A program made the position numbers and the translations under genes. Of a stretch of 64,000 nt of DNA, positions 1 through 8,083 are shown one piece after another. The stretch covers positions 20,371-84,370 of the forward strand of contig NZ_WJFC01000035.1 of the NCBI RefSeq assembly GCF_009725235.1, given 5' to 3'. The stretch's first letter is position 1. Each line of letters begins with the position of its first letter. This stretch comes from Scytonema sp. UIC 10036 (GTDB lineage Bacteria > Cyanobacteriota > Cyanobacteriia > Cyanobacteriales > Nostocaceae). Under the pieces are notes generated by a model. That model was given only the letters and a program-made list of their open reading frames with translations. It was not told where the DNA came from and did not search any database.

Positions 1-1
1 T

Positions 2-979
2 AGAACTGCACCAATTCTGCTGTTACCTAGTTTTATAAGTATGGATTATCACTATAAAGGAGCAATTAACTCCGTTGAGCAAGCAGACCAATTGGTTAAT
101 AAAGCTACCAGCCTAGATGATATTAAGCGGGGTGCAGGAAAAGTTAAACAGGGACAATATCACCTCGATAACTTACCAGTATGGTTTTTAGGATATTATC
201 CACAAGCTTATTGTAGTTTGTTCAGTTGCACCTGGCATTTTACCCTAGATGAGTTTGAACAAGCCCGACGTAATGTAGCACGTATGGAAGCTGTGGTTTT
301 TCAAGAAGAAAATGCTTTTAAATCTTTGGAACAAGCAGAACAGGCGCTTCAGGTTGCCAAGCAAAAGTACGAACAAGCAAAGACTGTACAAGACAAAATG
401 CGATCGCGCTCCTCTATTCAAAAAGCAATTGACAATTTAGAGCAAATTCCCAGACAAACATTAGCAGGAGAACAGGCACAAACAAAACTAGTTGCTTACA
501 AGCGGGATTTTGGAGAGTTTACCGTTGCCGATGCCGATAACGGTCAAACGGGTACATTAATAGAGGCAGCAAAAGTATTTGCCTTACAAGCCGCACAAGC
601 GTCACAAAATCCTCCACATCCAGCACAGAAGTGGCAGCAAATAGAACGCTTGTGGACAGAAGCAATTAACCGAATTGAAGATATTAAAGTCAATGAATCT
701 AATTATCTAGAAGCCCAGAAGCTACTGGCACAGTATCAAACAAACTTGGGAATTGTCCAACTCCGACGCGAAACAGAAAGTGAGTCAAAAGAAATTCTCA
801 AGCAAGCTAACGAACAAATTCAGAGCTTAATTGCTTCCCCTCCCTCAGCACCCAATCAGCTAAAAGCCGAGATCCAAGGGGTTATCAACCAGTTAAAAAC
901 TGTTAAACCTGGGACAACAGCTTATGGAGAAGCTCAAAACCTGCTGCGATCGGCAAACAATAAACTCAAACAACTGTAG
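2..979 (+). CDS. Coiled-coil protein of unknown function, 5' end outside the window
   Basis: I do not recognise a function. The reading frame stays open to the first base of the window, and the residues before the first ATG (position 41) are hydrophobic (PILLLPSF), so the gene very probably starts upstream with a membrane segment and only about 325 C-terminal residues are visible. The visible part has a short region rich in aromatic residues (LPVWFLGYYPQAYCSLF, about residues 45-62 after the ATG) followed by long alanine/glutamine/lysine-rich helices typical of coiled coil (about 75-150 and 215-310). This arrangement, a membrane anchor followed by coiled coil, is common in cyanobacterial envelope proteins. 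Taking the ATG at 41 as the true start is the alternative. No partner gene is visible; a tRNA gene follows on the same strand. Confidence 0.6.
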   Translation, partial: RTAPILLLPSFISMDYHYKGAINSVEQADQLVNKATSLDDIKRGAGKVKQGQYHLDNLPVWFLGYYPQAYCSLFSCTWHFTLDEFEQARRNVARMEAVVFQEENAFKSLEQAEQALQVAKQKYEQAKTVQDKMRSRSSIQKAIDNLEQIPRQTLAGEQAQTKLVAYKRDFGEFTVADADNGQTGTLIEAAKVFALQAAQASQNPPHPAQKWQQIERLWTEAINRIEDIKVNESNYLEAQKLLAQYQTNLGIVQLRRETESESKEILKQANEQIQSLIASPPSAPNQLKAEIQGVINQLKTVKPGTTAYGEAQNLLRSANNKLKQL

Positions 980-1071
980 GTAAAACTTACAATTCAAGTA
1001 ATTTACATAACTTCAAAAAAATGGGCTTGCCAAGCGAGGAAACCTCGTGTTATATTCGTTAGAGTGCTTAA

Positions 1072-1145
<74 letters not shown>

Positions 1146-1276
1146 TTTAAGAAGTCCTTACTACTGCTTGCTACTATGTCAACGTAGCGCCCCAACAAAC
1201 TTGTTTTCTCTCACCTTAATCCAATTTATCCCTAAAACAGTAAATAGGGGGGGATTAAGGGGGGCTGAGAGAAATT

Positions 1277-1352
1277 GTAGGTTGGGTAGAGCAATAGCGT
1301 TACCCAACAAATGCCGATAAATGTTGGGTTTCGTTCCTCAACCCAACCTACC
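1277..1352. repeat. Dispersed palindromic repeat, family R1 (AGGTTGGGT...ACCCAACCT)
   Basis: The segment begins GTAGGTTGGGT and ends ACCCAACCTAC, so its ends are inverted repeats; the inner part has GTTACCCAAC and TTCGTTCCTCAACCC. Six relatives occur in this window at 9239, 15380, 25007, 45542, 52069 and 60715. Just upstream (1233-1266) is a G-run stretch, GGGGGGATTAAGGGGGG, that matches repeat family R2 described at 25058. The rest of the gap between 980 and 1415 holds only the tRNA gene. Confidence 0.75.
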
Positions 1353-1415
1353 TTGAATTTGTGTTTTTAGTTTAACCGAGTAGTATTGGAACGAAGCGCT
1401 CGAGGTGAGGCAGAG

Positions 1416-2300
1416 CTAGCGAAATTCTAAAATGTGTTGAGCAGTGATTTGCGGTTGTTCTACATGAGGAACATGACCGCAATCTTTAATCCAGATCAGT
1501 TGACTGTTGGGAATTGCTAGCTTAAATCTTTTAGCATCTCTAATACCTACAATTTTGTCAGAATCTCCCCACAAAATAAGAGTGGGATGCGCGATCTGTG
1601 ATAGGGTTGTGAATCTAAATGCAGTGTATCCACCACTTTTAGTAAAAGCAATCAAAGCTTTGTTCCAATCAGAGCATTCAAGATGAAGTGATGCACATAG
1701 TTGGGAATCTAATGTTGCTAACTGTTTATTTTTGTAGGCGGTACGAGTTATACTTTGCCTGACTTTTGGATTGCGTAAAAACTCCGTTGCTAAATAATCT
1801 AACGGTGGGAACATAAATTTGCTTATCGGCGGACCACCTACCAAACCCGTACTGTCAATTAACACGAGCTTGTGAACGACTTCTGGGTAGTTGAGGGTGA
1901 AATCAATGGCAGCTGCGCCCCCCATGGAAGCACCTACTAAAATAACAGGTTTGTTAATGAGGGTTTTCCAGAAATAATAGAGATGGGTTTTAATGGCATT
2001 GGGACTAAACTTTATTCCTGCGGGTCTGTCCGTAAACCCAAATCCCAATAAATCCACTGCCCATGTCTCATTTTGCACCGCTAGTGGAGGGATGAGACGG
2101 CGAAATTCAAATACGGAACCATCAAAGCCGTGAATCAATAGTAAAGGTATACCTCCACTACCTTGCTGTGTGTAGGTAGTGGCTATTGGTTGTGTGGTTA
2201 AAGGAGTTGCGATCGCAGTCTGCTTTATGCTTTTAGCCAGAGCAATTGACGCGGGTTCTGTCAGTTGACTAACACTTGTCGGTAGAAAATTTGGAAACAT
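1416..2300 (-). CDS. Alpha/beta fold hydrolase
   Basis: A probable serine hydrolase of the alpha/beta-hydrolase superfamily; the substrate cannot be told. Seen in the sequence: the oxyanion-hole HG (about residues 57-58, in LLLIHGFDGS), the nucleophile elbow GASMGG with Ser near residue 125, an Asp in WGDSDKIVG near 247, and the catalytic His in CGHVPHVEQP near 276, in the normal order. Length 294 residues is typical. I chose the ATG at 2300; a TTG three codons upstream (2309) is also in frame. The N-terminal 45 residues show no clear signal peptide, so a cytoplasmic place is likely. The SDR gene upstream is on the same strand about 100 bases away, separated by short tandem repeats. Confidence 0.88.
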   Translation of the reverse strand: MFPNFLPTSVSQLTEPASIALAKSIKQTAIATPLTTQPIATTYTQQGSGGIPLLLIHGFDGSVFEFRRLIPPLAVQNETWAVDLLGFGFTDRPAGIKFSPNAIKTHLYYFWKTLINKPVILVGASMGGAAAIDFTLNYPEVVHKLVLIDSTGLVGGPPISKFMFPPLDYLATEFLRNPKVRQSITRTAYKNKQLATLDSQLCASLHLECSDWNKALIAFTKSGGYTAFRFTTLSQIAHPTLILWGDSDKIVGIRDAKRFKLAIPNSQLIWIKDCGHVPHVEQPQITAQHILEFR

Positions 2301-2326
2301 AAAGGTCAAGTCGCTATCTCCCTACT

Positions 2327-2354
2327 CGTAATTCGTAATGCGTAATTCGTAATT
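2327..2354. repeat. Short tandem repeat (CGTAATT type)
   Basis: CGTAATT-like units are repeated (CGTAATTCGTAATGCGTAATTCGTAATTG pattern, imperfect) between the hydrolase and SDR genes. This is a typical cyanobacterial STRR and has no coding role. Confidence 0.7.
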
Positions 2355-2396
2355 GAGGAAATACAACTACGAATTATTCTGTCACTGGTCAGGTGG

Positions 2397-3170
2397 TCAC
2401 TGTCTTCGATTGACCAACGTTGCGGTAGCTTGGTCAACGGGCATCAAGATAACTTCATTAATATTGACATGAGCTGGTCGAGTCACGCAGAAAAGTATGA
2501 CATCAGCAACATCATCTGGAGTTAGGGGAGTTACTCCTTGGTAAACCTTTTTGGCGCGTTCGGCGTCGCCGTGAAATCGCACTTCGCTAAATTCTGTTTC
2601 TACCATCCCTGGATCGACGGATGTAACGCGGATGGATGTACCCAACAGATCTTGTTTTAAACCTTCAGTAATTGCTTTAACAGCAGCTTTAGTTCCACAG
2701 TAGACATTTCCGTTGGGATAGGTTTGATGTCCGGCGATGGAACCAATGTTAACAACATGACCGCGATCGCGACTCACCATTCCGGGGACAACAAAACGAG
2801 TTAAGTAGAGCAGTCCTTTAATATTGGTATCAATCATTTCCTCCCAATCTTGAATGCTGGCTTCATGGAATTTATCCAATCCACGGCTCAAACCCGCATT
2901 ATTGATTAATATATCGATATCAGACCACGGTGGAGGTAATTTGGAAATAGCAGACTCTACTGCCGCGATATCTCGTACATTTAATTGTAATGAATGTATC
3001 TCAGTAGAAAAGTTTTTGTTGAGTTCTTCTGCTAACTGCTGCAAGCGATCGAACCTTCGTGCAGCTAAAATAAGTTTTGCACCTGCACCTGCAAATAATT
3101 TGGCGCAAGCAGCCCCTATGCCACTGCTTGCACCAGTAATTAGGACGATCTGATTTTCAAGAGAAAGCAT
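2397..3170 (-). CDS. Short-chain dehydrogenase/reductase (YdfG-like)
   Basis: NAD(P)-dependent oxidoreductase of the classical SDR family. The glycine-rich dinucleotide motif TGASSGIG is at residues 12-19, an Arg-Arg after the second strand (LILAARRF, 35-40) suggests NADP preference, NNAG is at 90-93, the catalytic Ser in NIGSIAG is at 144, and Tyr157 and Lys161 form YxxxK. The overall pattern, with PGMVETEF after the active site, resembles YdfG-type NADP-dependent hydroxy-acid/serine dehydrogenases, but the substrate is inference. The 257-residue length is normal for the family. The ATG at 3170 directly abuts a short tandem repeat, so no convincing ribosome-binding site is visible. Confidence 0.92.
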   Translation of the reverse strand: MLSLENQIVLITGASSGIGAACAKLFAGAGAKLILAARRFDRLQQLAEELNKNFSTEIHSLQLNVRDIAAVESAISKLPPPWSDIDILINNAGLSRGLDKFHEASIQDWEEMIDTNIKGLLYLTRFVVPGMVSRDRGHVVNIGSIAGHQTYPNGNVYCGTKAAVKAITEGLKQDLLGTSIRVTSVDPGMVETEFSEVRFHGDAERAKKVYQGVTPLTPDDVADVILFCVTRPAHVNINEVILMPVDQATATLVNRRQ

Positions 3171-3241
3171 ATGAATTATGAATTATGAATTATGAATTAT
3201 GAATAAATTATTTCATCATTCATCATTCATCATTCATAATT
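3171..3241. repeat. Short tandem repeats (GAATTAT and CATTCAT units)
   Basis: GAATTAT is repeated about four times from 3171, then CATCATT-type units follow to 3241. The repeats fill the whole space between the NTF2-like gene and the SDR start codon. Confidence 0.85.
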
Positions 3242-3246
3242 TATGA

Positions 3247-4047
3247 TTATCTATTCACGACTTGAAGCCGTTGAGTGATCATTGTCGTTCCGCCTCCCCG
3301 CATAACAACAGCAGAAATCCATTGGCTTCCGGGAACTGTTGGTGCGCGTCCAATTTTAAAAATTCCCCCAGAAGACAGTAATTCTAAGTCCACTGGTGTA
3401 GGAGTTAGGTACTTCTCTGGTTTAACGGTTTCTTCTAGCGCCGCACCTAAAAGATAATCATCCCCAAGGGGTTCTTGAACAATCGCATCTAGGTTATACT
3501 GCTGACCAACTTTGACTTGTTGGGGTAGCTTCAACTCAATTTGAGGTGGTTTGGCACCAGAGGTGAGCAAAGTGCGCTCAGATATGATGTCCTGACGCAA
3601 AATTTTACCACCTGCAATGCGCTGGCGCGATCTAATTGTGGCTTTGAGAGCCATGTTGTCACTGGTAGCAGAGGGAAGTCCAGTAATATTGGTCACTGTT
3701 TCAGCAACGATCGCATTGCCCTCTGATTTCCAAGATTGTAACTGAGTGGTATATTTCAATTTTGGGTATCGCTGCCAAAGACTTGTGAGAGCTTTTTCCA
3801 TGCTTGGACGGGTTAAGCCATCACTGTGAGTAAAATTAGGGCTGTAGAACTGAACAACTCCTTTAATATCACCCCGGCTAGCTGCAGTATCAACTTGTGA
3901 CAGTAAGCTTTGGAGTTCGGCGGGTGCATTTTGCACTGTACTGGCTTGAGCGCATTTCAAACTAGTGAGTAAACCACATGCCAGTAGGGAAATGGCTAGC
4001 AAGCGGCTTGGTTTGCGTTGCAGTAGAAAGGGAATTAGGTTACGCAT
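3247..4047 (-). CDS. Exported NTF2-like (SnoaL-fold) protein
   Basis: Function unknown. The N-terminus has basic residues (QRKPSR) followed by a hydrophobic stretch LLAISLLACGLLTSL, which fits either a lipoprotein signal (Cys after LLA) or an ordinary signal peptide cut after CAQA. The first half (about residues 40-145) looks like a nuclear-transport-factor-2/SnoaL fold: helical start, then VVQFYSPNFTH and the ILRQDIISERTLL strand. The second half (about 155-266) is beta-rich with PPQIELKLP and looks like a separate extracellular sandwich domain. I chose the ATG at 4047; a TTG twelve codons upstream (4083) also lies in frame. Divergent from murG. Confidence 0.65.
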   Translation of the reverse strand: MRNLIPFLLQRKPSRLLAISLLACGLLTSLKCAQASTVQNAPAELQSLLSQVDTAASRGDIKGVVQFYSPNFTHSDGLTRPSMEKALTSLWQRYPKLKYTTQLQSWKSEGNAIVAETVTNITGLPSATSDNMALKATIRSRQRIAGGKILRQDIISERTLLTSGAKPPQIELKLPQQVKVGQQYNLDAIVQEPLGDDYLLGAALEETVKPEKYLTPTPVDLELLSSGGIFKIGRAPTVPGSQWISAVVMRGGGTTMITQRLQVVNR

Positions 4048-4138
4048 TGGTGTGGGGGTGAACAATTTATCTACGGTAGGCAAGGAAATTGTTTAATCTT
4101 AAGTTAATCGAGAGTGCTTTTGGGGTGAAAATGGTTAG

Positions 4139-5215
4139 ATGGCACATACTCCTATACGTTTATTAATAGCTGCTAGTGGAACTGGCGGACACTTGTTTCC
4201 CGCAATTGCCCTTGCCGAACACTTGAGCGATTATCAAATAGAATGGCTTGGTGTTCCAAATCGGTTAGAAACACAGCTAGTTCCCAAACAGTATCCTTTG
4301 AATACTATTTCAGTAGAAGGATTTCAGCAAGGTTTTGGGCTTGCTTCCATCAAAGTATTGGGAAGACTTATCGGTTCAGTTTTGCAAGTTAGGAAAATCT
4401 TACAAAAGGGGAACTTTCAGGGAGTTTTTACGACAGGGGGTTACATTGCAGGACCTGCTGCGATCGCAGCACGTTCTTTAGGTTTGCCTGTTATTTTTCA
4501 CGAGTCTAACGCCTTACCTGGTAAAGTGACTCGCTTTTTTGGTCCTTGGTGTAGTGTAGTAGCAGTGGGGTTTGAAGTGACGAGTCAGTACTTGTCTCGC
4601 AGCAAAACTGTTTACACGGGGACTCCAGTGCGAGCGGAATTTTTGGATGAAACCACTGCGGCATCTCTGGATTTATCAATACCAAAAGGAGTCCCTTTGA
4701 TTGTTGTCTTTGGCGGTAGCCAGGGTGCTGTCGCCATCAACAAACTGGTACGCCAGTCTGCTCATGCTTGGTTTGATGCAGGTGCTTGGGTTGTCCATTT
4801 AACTGGTGACAAAGATCCAGAGGCAGAAAGTCTGAAGCATCCGCAGTATATTTGTTTACCATTTTATAGTAATATGGCGGCGTTGTTGCAAAGGGCAAGT
4901 TTAGCAATCACGCGCTCTGGTGCTGGAAGTCTCACAGAAATGGCAGTTTGCGGTACACCTGCGATTTTGATTCCTTATCCTTTTGCAGCAGAAGACCATC
5001 AAACTTATAATGCGAAAGTTTTTACTTCAGTTGGTGCAGCAATTATGTTCAAACAGTCGGATTTAACCGATGAGGGTTTGCGTTCCAAAGTTTTGGAGTT
5101 GTTGCAAAATCCAGAAGAGTTGCACGATATGGGGAGAGCTGCAAAAGCAATCGCTGTTCCCGATAGTGCGGACAGGTTAGCTCAGTTAGTTCGTGATGTT
5201 GTTGAGAAAAAGTGA
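4139..5215 (+). CDS. murG: MurG, lipid II synthase (GlcNAc transferase)
   Basis: Transfers N-acetylglucosamine from UDP-GlcNAc to lipid I on the cytoplasmic face of the plasma membrane, giving lipid II for peptidoglycan. The N-terminal acceptor-binding loop SGTGGHLFPA starts at residue 13, the second G-loop TTGGYIAGPA is near 101, GGSQGA near 192, and the UDP-GlcNAc-binding segment TRSGAGSLTE followed by PYPFAAEDHQTYNA is near 260-285. The 358-residue length is normal for a GT28 family member. It stands alone rather than in a division/cell-wall cluster, which is usual in cyanobacteria. A weak GGGTGAAA lies upstream of the ATG. Confidence 0.97.
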   Translation: MAHTPIRLLIAASGTGGHLFPAIALAEHLSDYQIEWLGVPNRLETQLVPKQYPLNTISVEGFQQGFGLASIKVLGRLIGSVLQVRKILQKGNFQGVFTTGGYIAGPAAIAARSLGLPVIFHESNALPGKVTRFFGPWCSVVAVGFEVTSQYLSRSKTVYTGTPVRAEFLDETTAASLDLSIPKGVPLIVVFGGSQGAVAINKLVRQSAHAWFDAGAWVVHLTGDKDPEAESLKHPQYICLPFYSNMAALLQRASLAITRSGAGSLTEMAVCGTPAILIPYPFAAEDHQTYNAKVFTSVGAAIMFKQSDLTDEGLRSKVLELLQNPEELHDMGRAAKAIAVPDSADRLAQLVRDVVEKK

Positions 5216-5227
5216 AAAAAGCCGAAA

Positions 5228-5569
5228 TCAAAGACACTCTCGACTCATAACTAGTTGCCCGTTACTCAATCGATACACTCCTGTTGGTTCGACAATGGGA
5301 TCGCCTTTTTTCCAAGAAGTTGAGGTGCTAGGTAATATACCCCTTACATCTCCTGTAGAATAAAGAGAAATGGATGCATCCCCAGGACGGTAAGGCAAAC
5401 CGCCGGAACCTGTAATGGTAAATGAGCCTTCTTGTCTACGAGTTCGGGCGATGCAACTATTGGCGATGAGGGTGTTGGTGTCAATGGGGTTTTGTGGCAA
5501 CTCGCTCAGACTATTCACAATAGCACTGTTGTCAGGTGCAATGAGAGCGATCGCACTACCCTTACTCAA
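5228..5569 (-). pseudogene. C-terminal remnant of a filamentous-haemagglutinin-type secreted protein
   Basis: About 113 residues that match from memory the conserved C-terminal tail of large cyanobacterial two-partner-secretion/haemagglutinin proteins: SELPQNPIDTNTLIANSC followed by RRQEGSFTITGSGGLP and RPGD. The intact proteins usually have many hundreds of residues with an N-terminal TPS domain; here the frame is closed by a TGA about 25 codons above the TTG at 5569 and nothing upstream (5570-5785) continues it. I therefore read it as a decayed fragment, not an expressed small protein. It converges on murG. Confidence 0.65.
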
Positions 5570-5785
5570 CTTCTCTACGCCGCCACAGTTTCAAACTTCC
5601 TTGTTTCACCAACACTTGCTAGCCACCCGATCGCCTTATCCAAACTTAAATACAAGAAAGGTTCTCAAATTGATGCACAATTATGGTTTGCGAACTGTTC
5701 TTTTTGTAGTACGATTTCTTATCTAAGACTCAGAAGGGAGTATTATTATAAAATTAAAAGCCTTGGTCTTAATTAGATTTTTACG

Positions 5786-6025
5786 ATGTCTCAGAAAAAC
5801 TCTATCAATCCTTGGAAATACAAACCTTGGTGGTGTCAACCATGGTCTATTCTTCTGACAGGTGTTACTTTGATTGGTGGTAGTTGGGTATTATTTAAAA
5901 CTATTTGGTTCACTATTTTTGTCAGTGTACCCATCTTTTTATGGATGGGATTTTTTTTGTTGATTTGGCCTCAACTAATGATTCGTAGCGGAATTTTGGA
6001 GTCACAACCGGAGATAGAATCATAA
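5786..6025 (+). CDS. Small membrane protein, DUF6737 type
   Basis: A 79-residue protein with a Trp/Pro-rich N-terminus (PWKYKPWWCQPWSI) and two hydrophobic helices (about residues 20-40 and 42-65). The sequence type is widespread and nearly confined to cyanobacteria and is grouped as DUF6737; its function is unknown. The start codon follows the spacer GATTTTTACG without a strong ribosome-binding site. The upstream 215 bases contain only the end of the haemagglutinin remnant. Confidence 0.75.
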   Translation: MSQKNSINPWKYKPWWCQPWSILLTGVTLIGGSWVLFKTIWFTIFVSVPIFLWMGFFLLIWPQLMIRSGILESQPEIES

Positions 6026-6053
6026 AAGCTATCTTGGACTGCCTCGGCTCTCC

Positions 6054-6686
6054 TCATTGCCCAATCTGACTTCTCACCCACTTACGAAACGCTTTTACCA
6101 ACTCTAGATAATCCATCGTTTCAGCTTGTTGTAGAAATCCAACAATTTCAGAAATTGGCACATTTGGAAAAAACTGACTGGTTTGGGAGGCGACGTATCC
6201 GCCGTTTTGCAGTTGTTTAACGACTAAAGCTTCCTCGTTGTAAATCCAGACTTCCGTTACACCAAGATCGGCGTAGACTTGGAGTCGATTTTCGGAACTG
6301 CTAGTGACATCAATCTCGATCGCTAGATCGGGTGCAGGATCTTCAGTAAGATTCAGTCGCCGCTTACCTCGAACAGCACTAATGTTGCGAATATAGAAAC
6401 ATTTGTCAGGTTCAGCACCGCTCAGTTCAAAGCGTTTGAATGTGGTTGAGCCAAGGGGATAGATTTGAACTTCCAACTCTTCAGCCAGCGTTTCGACAAA
6501 ACGACCAAGGACTTCTTTACTCAGTTCGTGTTCTGGAGAGGGAGCCATGATTTCTAAATTGCCACGATTGTAGGTAAGCCGGAGACGGCGATCGCTGAGT
6601 TCTTTGAGCAACGTTTCATATGTCTGCCAGCTAATGCCTGAAAGGTGAATCGCTTCGATTGGAGGAGCTAGTGAAGTCTTAACCAT
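6054..6686 (-). CDS. Uma2 family (DUF820) putative restriction-like endonuclease
   Basis: Member of the Uma2/DUF820 family with the PD-(D/E)XK nuclease fold, greatly expanded in cyanobacteria; biological substrate unknown. Seen: the GNLEIMAPSPEHE motif near residue 45, GAEPDKCFYI near 93, PAPDLAIEIDVTSSS near 115 (the acidic/ExK core), and EVWIYNEE near 150. The length of 210 residues fits. The start chosen is the ATG at 6686; an in-frame TTG lies four codons upstream. No partner gene is next to it, as is usual for the family. Confidence 0.9.
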   Translation of the reverse strand: MVKTSLAPPIEAIHLSGISWQTYETLLKELSDRRLRLTYNRGNLEIMAPSPEHELSKEVLGRFVETLAEELEVQIYPLGSTTFKRFELSGAEPDKCFYIRNISAVRGKRRLNLTEDPAPDLAIEIDVTSSSENRLQVYADLGVTEVWIYNEEALVVKQLQNGGYVASQTSQFFPNVPISEIVGFLQQAETMDYLELVKAFRKWVRSQIGQ

Positions 6687-6716
6687 AGGACGTTTCAAAC
6701 ATAGGATGTTTAAATT

Positions 6717-6843
6717 CTAGAGCACCGATACAGTAGTTAAAACGGGGACAAAAAACCCGGTTTATCTGAGTTGGCAAGCTTAATATCTCGTATACTCGAC
6801 TTGAAGAGACCGGGTTTTTCGGATTAATGGTCTGGTGCTCTAG
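6717..6843. repeat. 127-bp nested inverted-repeat element / bidirectional terminator
   Basis: The ends are perfect 10-base inverted repeats, CTAGAGCACC at 6717 and GGTGCTCTAG ending at 6843. Inside, AAAAACCCGGT and ACCGGGTTTTT form a second perfect 11-base pair. It lies between the Uma2 and thioredoxin genes. Read on the minus strand, the inner stem ends in a T-run, so it could also serve as a terminator for the thioredoxin gene. Size and nested ends resemble a MITE. Confidence 0.6.
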
Positions 6844-6852
6844 TGGATCGGA

Positions 6853-7443
6853 TTAATTAACGACTTGGCTGCCGTGACTGCGGGGATCGTCTTGAGTATT
6901 TGTTGGTGCAACTGGTGTGGAAAATTGGGAAATTTTGCCATTGGTCTGAGCATATGGCAGAGGAGAACCAGCAACTAGAGCTTCTAGATTACTTGCCATG
7001 ACGGTACGAGGTTGGTCGCCAATTGCTTGTGTAATAGGTTCCCCATCTTTACTAAGGTACACGAAGTGGGGTATTCCATCCACACGATATTTCAACATTT
7101 CTGGCAGCCATTTGGTATTATCTACGTTAAGCATGACAAAATTAACTTTGTCCGCATACTGTTGTTCTAGCTGTGCAATGTCTGGTGCCATTTTTTGACA
7201 GACAGTACACCAGTTCGCATAAAACTCTACGAATGAGGGTTTGTCGTTGGTTAAAGCGACTTCTAAAGGTGTAGACTGCTCATCTAACTGAGTTAGGGAA
7301 GCAGAGGTTGTCTCTGTCCTCAGCCCTAACACTAGAGCAACGCTAAGAGCGATCGCGACAATCGCAATTAGGAAGTTTCGCAAGCGCGGTACGACAGGGG
7401 ATTCGGATTTTTCTTTTGAGTTAGCAGCTGGTTCCGTACTCAT
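6853..7443 (-). CDS. txlA: Membrane-anchored thioredoxin, TxlA/HCF164 type
   Basis: A thiol-disulfide oxidoreductase tethered to the thylakoid or plasma membrane. One transmembrane helix spans about residues 22-41 and is followed by a thioredoxin domain with the active site WCTVC at 78-82 and the cis-proline loop GIPHF near 128. The order, 196-residue length and C-terminal extension (PLPYAQ...) match the TxlA/HCF164 group, which in plants and cyanobacteria passes reducing power to lumenal proteins during cytochrome b6f assembly. Cytochrome function here is knowledge of the family, not seen. The ATG at 7443 is the only good start. Confidence 0.93.
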   Translation of the reverse strand: MSTEPAANSKEKSESPVVPRLRNFLIAIVAIALSVALVLGLRTETTSASLTQLDEQSTPLEVALTNDKPSFVEFYANWCTVCQKMAPDIAQLEQQYADKVNFVMLNVDNTKWLPEMLKYRVDGIPHFVYLSKDGEPITQAIGDQPRTVMASNLEALVAGSPLPYAQTNGKISQFSTPVAPTNTQDDPRSHGSQVVN

Positions 7444-7636
7444 AACAGAATTATTAAAACTTAATAAGTGCTGGTCTCTTCAGTTTAGCTTGTTGTTCGG
7501 GACGTTTAGTTAGTAAAATAGTACTTCTAGAATAGAGTCAGTGCGATTATATTTGAAATAATTACTAGAAATAATACCAAGTTGAAAAAATAATGCGACA
7601 AATAGTAGGGTGAAATTTACTCTAAGCAAAGCTTTC

Positions 7637-7672
7637 TCAATCCAAAATCCAAAATCTAAAATCCAAAATGGT
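7637..7672. repeat. Short tandem repeat (CCAAAAT units)
   Basis: CCAAAAT-type heptamers are repeated about four times directly before the NIL-ferredoxin gene. Translating them gives the low-complexity stretch SIQNPKSKIQN, which argues against the upstream ATG at 7610 as the true start. Confidence 0.8.
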
Positions 7673-7678
7673 ATAAAC

Positions 7679-8083
7679 GTGAAAAAACGAGTTACTCTGT
7701 CTTTTCCCAGACGTGTTGTTCAAATGCCAGTCACTTACCGATTGGCGCGGGACTTTAATGTAGCGGCAAATATCATTCGCGCTCAAGTGGCTCCAAATCA
7801 GATTGGTAAATTGGTGGTAGAACTGTCGGGGGATATTGATGAATTGGATGCAGCAATAGAGTGGATGCGATCGCAAAATATCAATGTTTCTCAGGCGCTA
7901 GGAGAAATCATTATTGATGAAGACTTGTGCGTTCATTGCGGTTTGTGTACGGGCGTCTGTCCGACAGAAGCCCTGAACCTAGATCCTCAAAGTTACAAGC
8001 TGACATTTATGCGATCGCGCTGTATTGTTTGCGAACAGTGTATTCCCACTTGTCCTGTACAAGCAATATCTACTAACTTGTAG
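7679..8083 (+). CDS. NIL domain plus 2[4Fe-4S] ferredoxin protein
   Basis: A small iron-sulfur protein of the NIL-ferredoxin type. Residues about 1-75 form a NIL (ACT-like) domain, known as a ligand-binding module in methionine importers. The rest is a bacterial two-cluster ferredoxin, with CVHCGLCTGVCP and CIVCEQCIPTCP. Homologues occur throughout cyanobacteria and have been linked to homocysteine/sulfur metabolism; that role is inference here. I chose the GTG at 7679 (V-KKRVTLSF) because the longer frame from 7610 would translate a short tandem repeat. The 3' end overlaps the convergent DUF3616 gene by 11 bases. Confidence 0.85.
   Translation: MKKRVTLSFPRRVVQMPVTYRLARDFNVAANIIRAQVAPNQIGKLVVELSGDIDELDAAIEWMRSQNINVSQALGEIIIDEDLCVHCGLCTGVCPTEALNLDPQSYKLTFMRSRCIVCEQCIPTCPVQAISTNL

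Noticed and set aside
5415..5776. Two plus-strand frames of about 100 residues opposite the haemagglutinin remnant.
   Set aside because: They have no recognisable domain, while the minus strand encodes a known tail motif.
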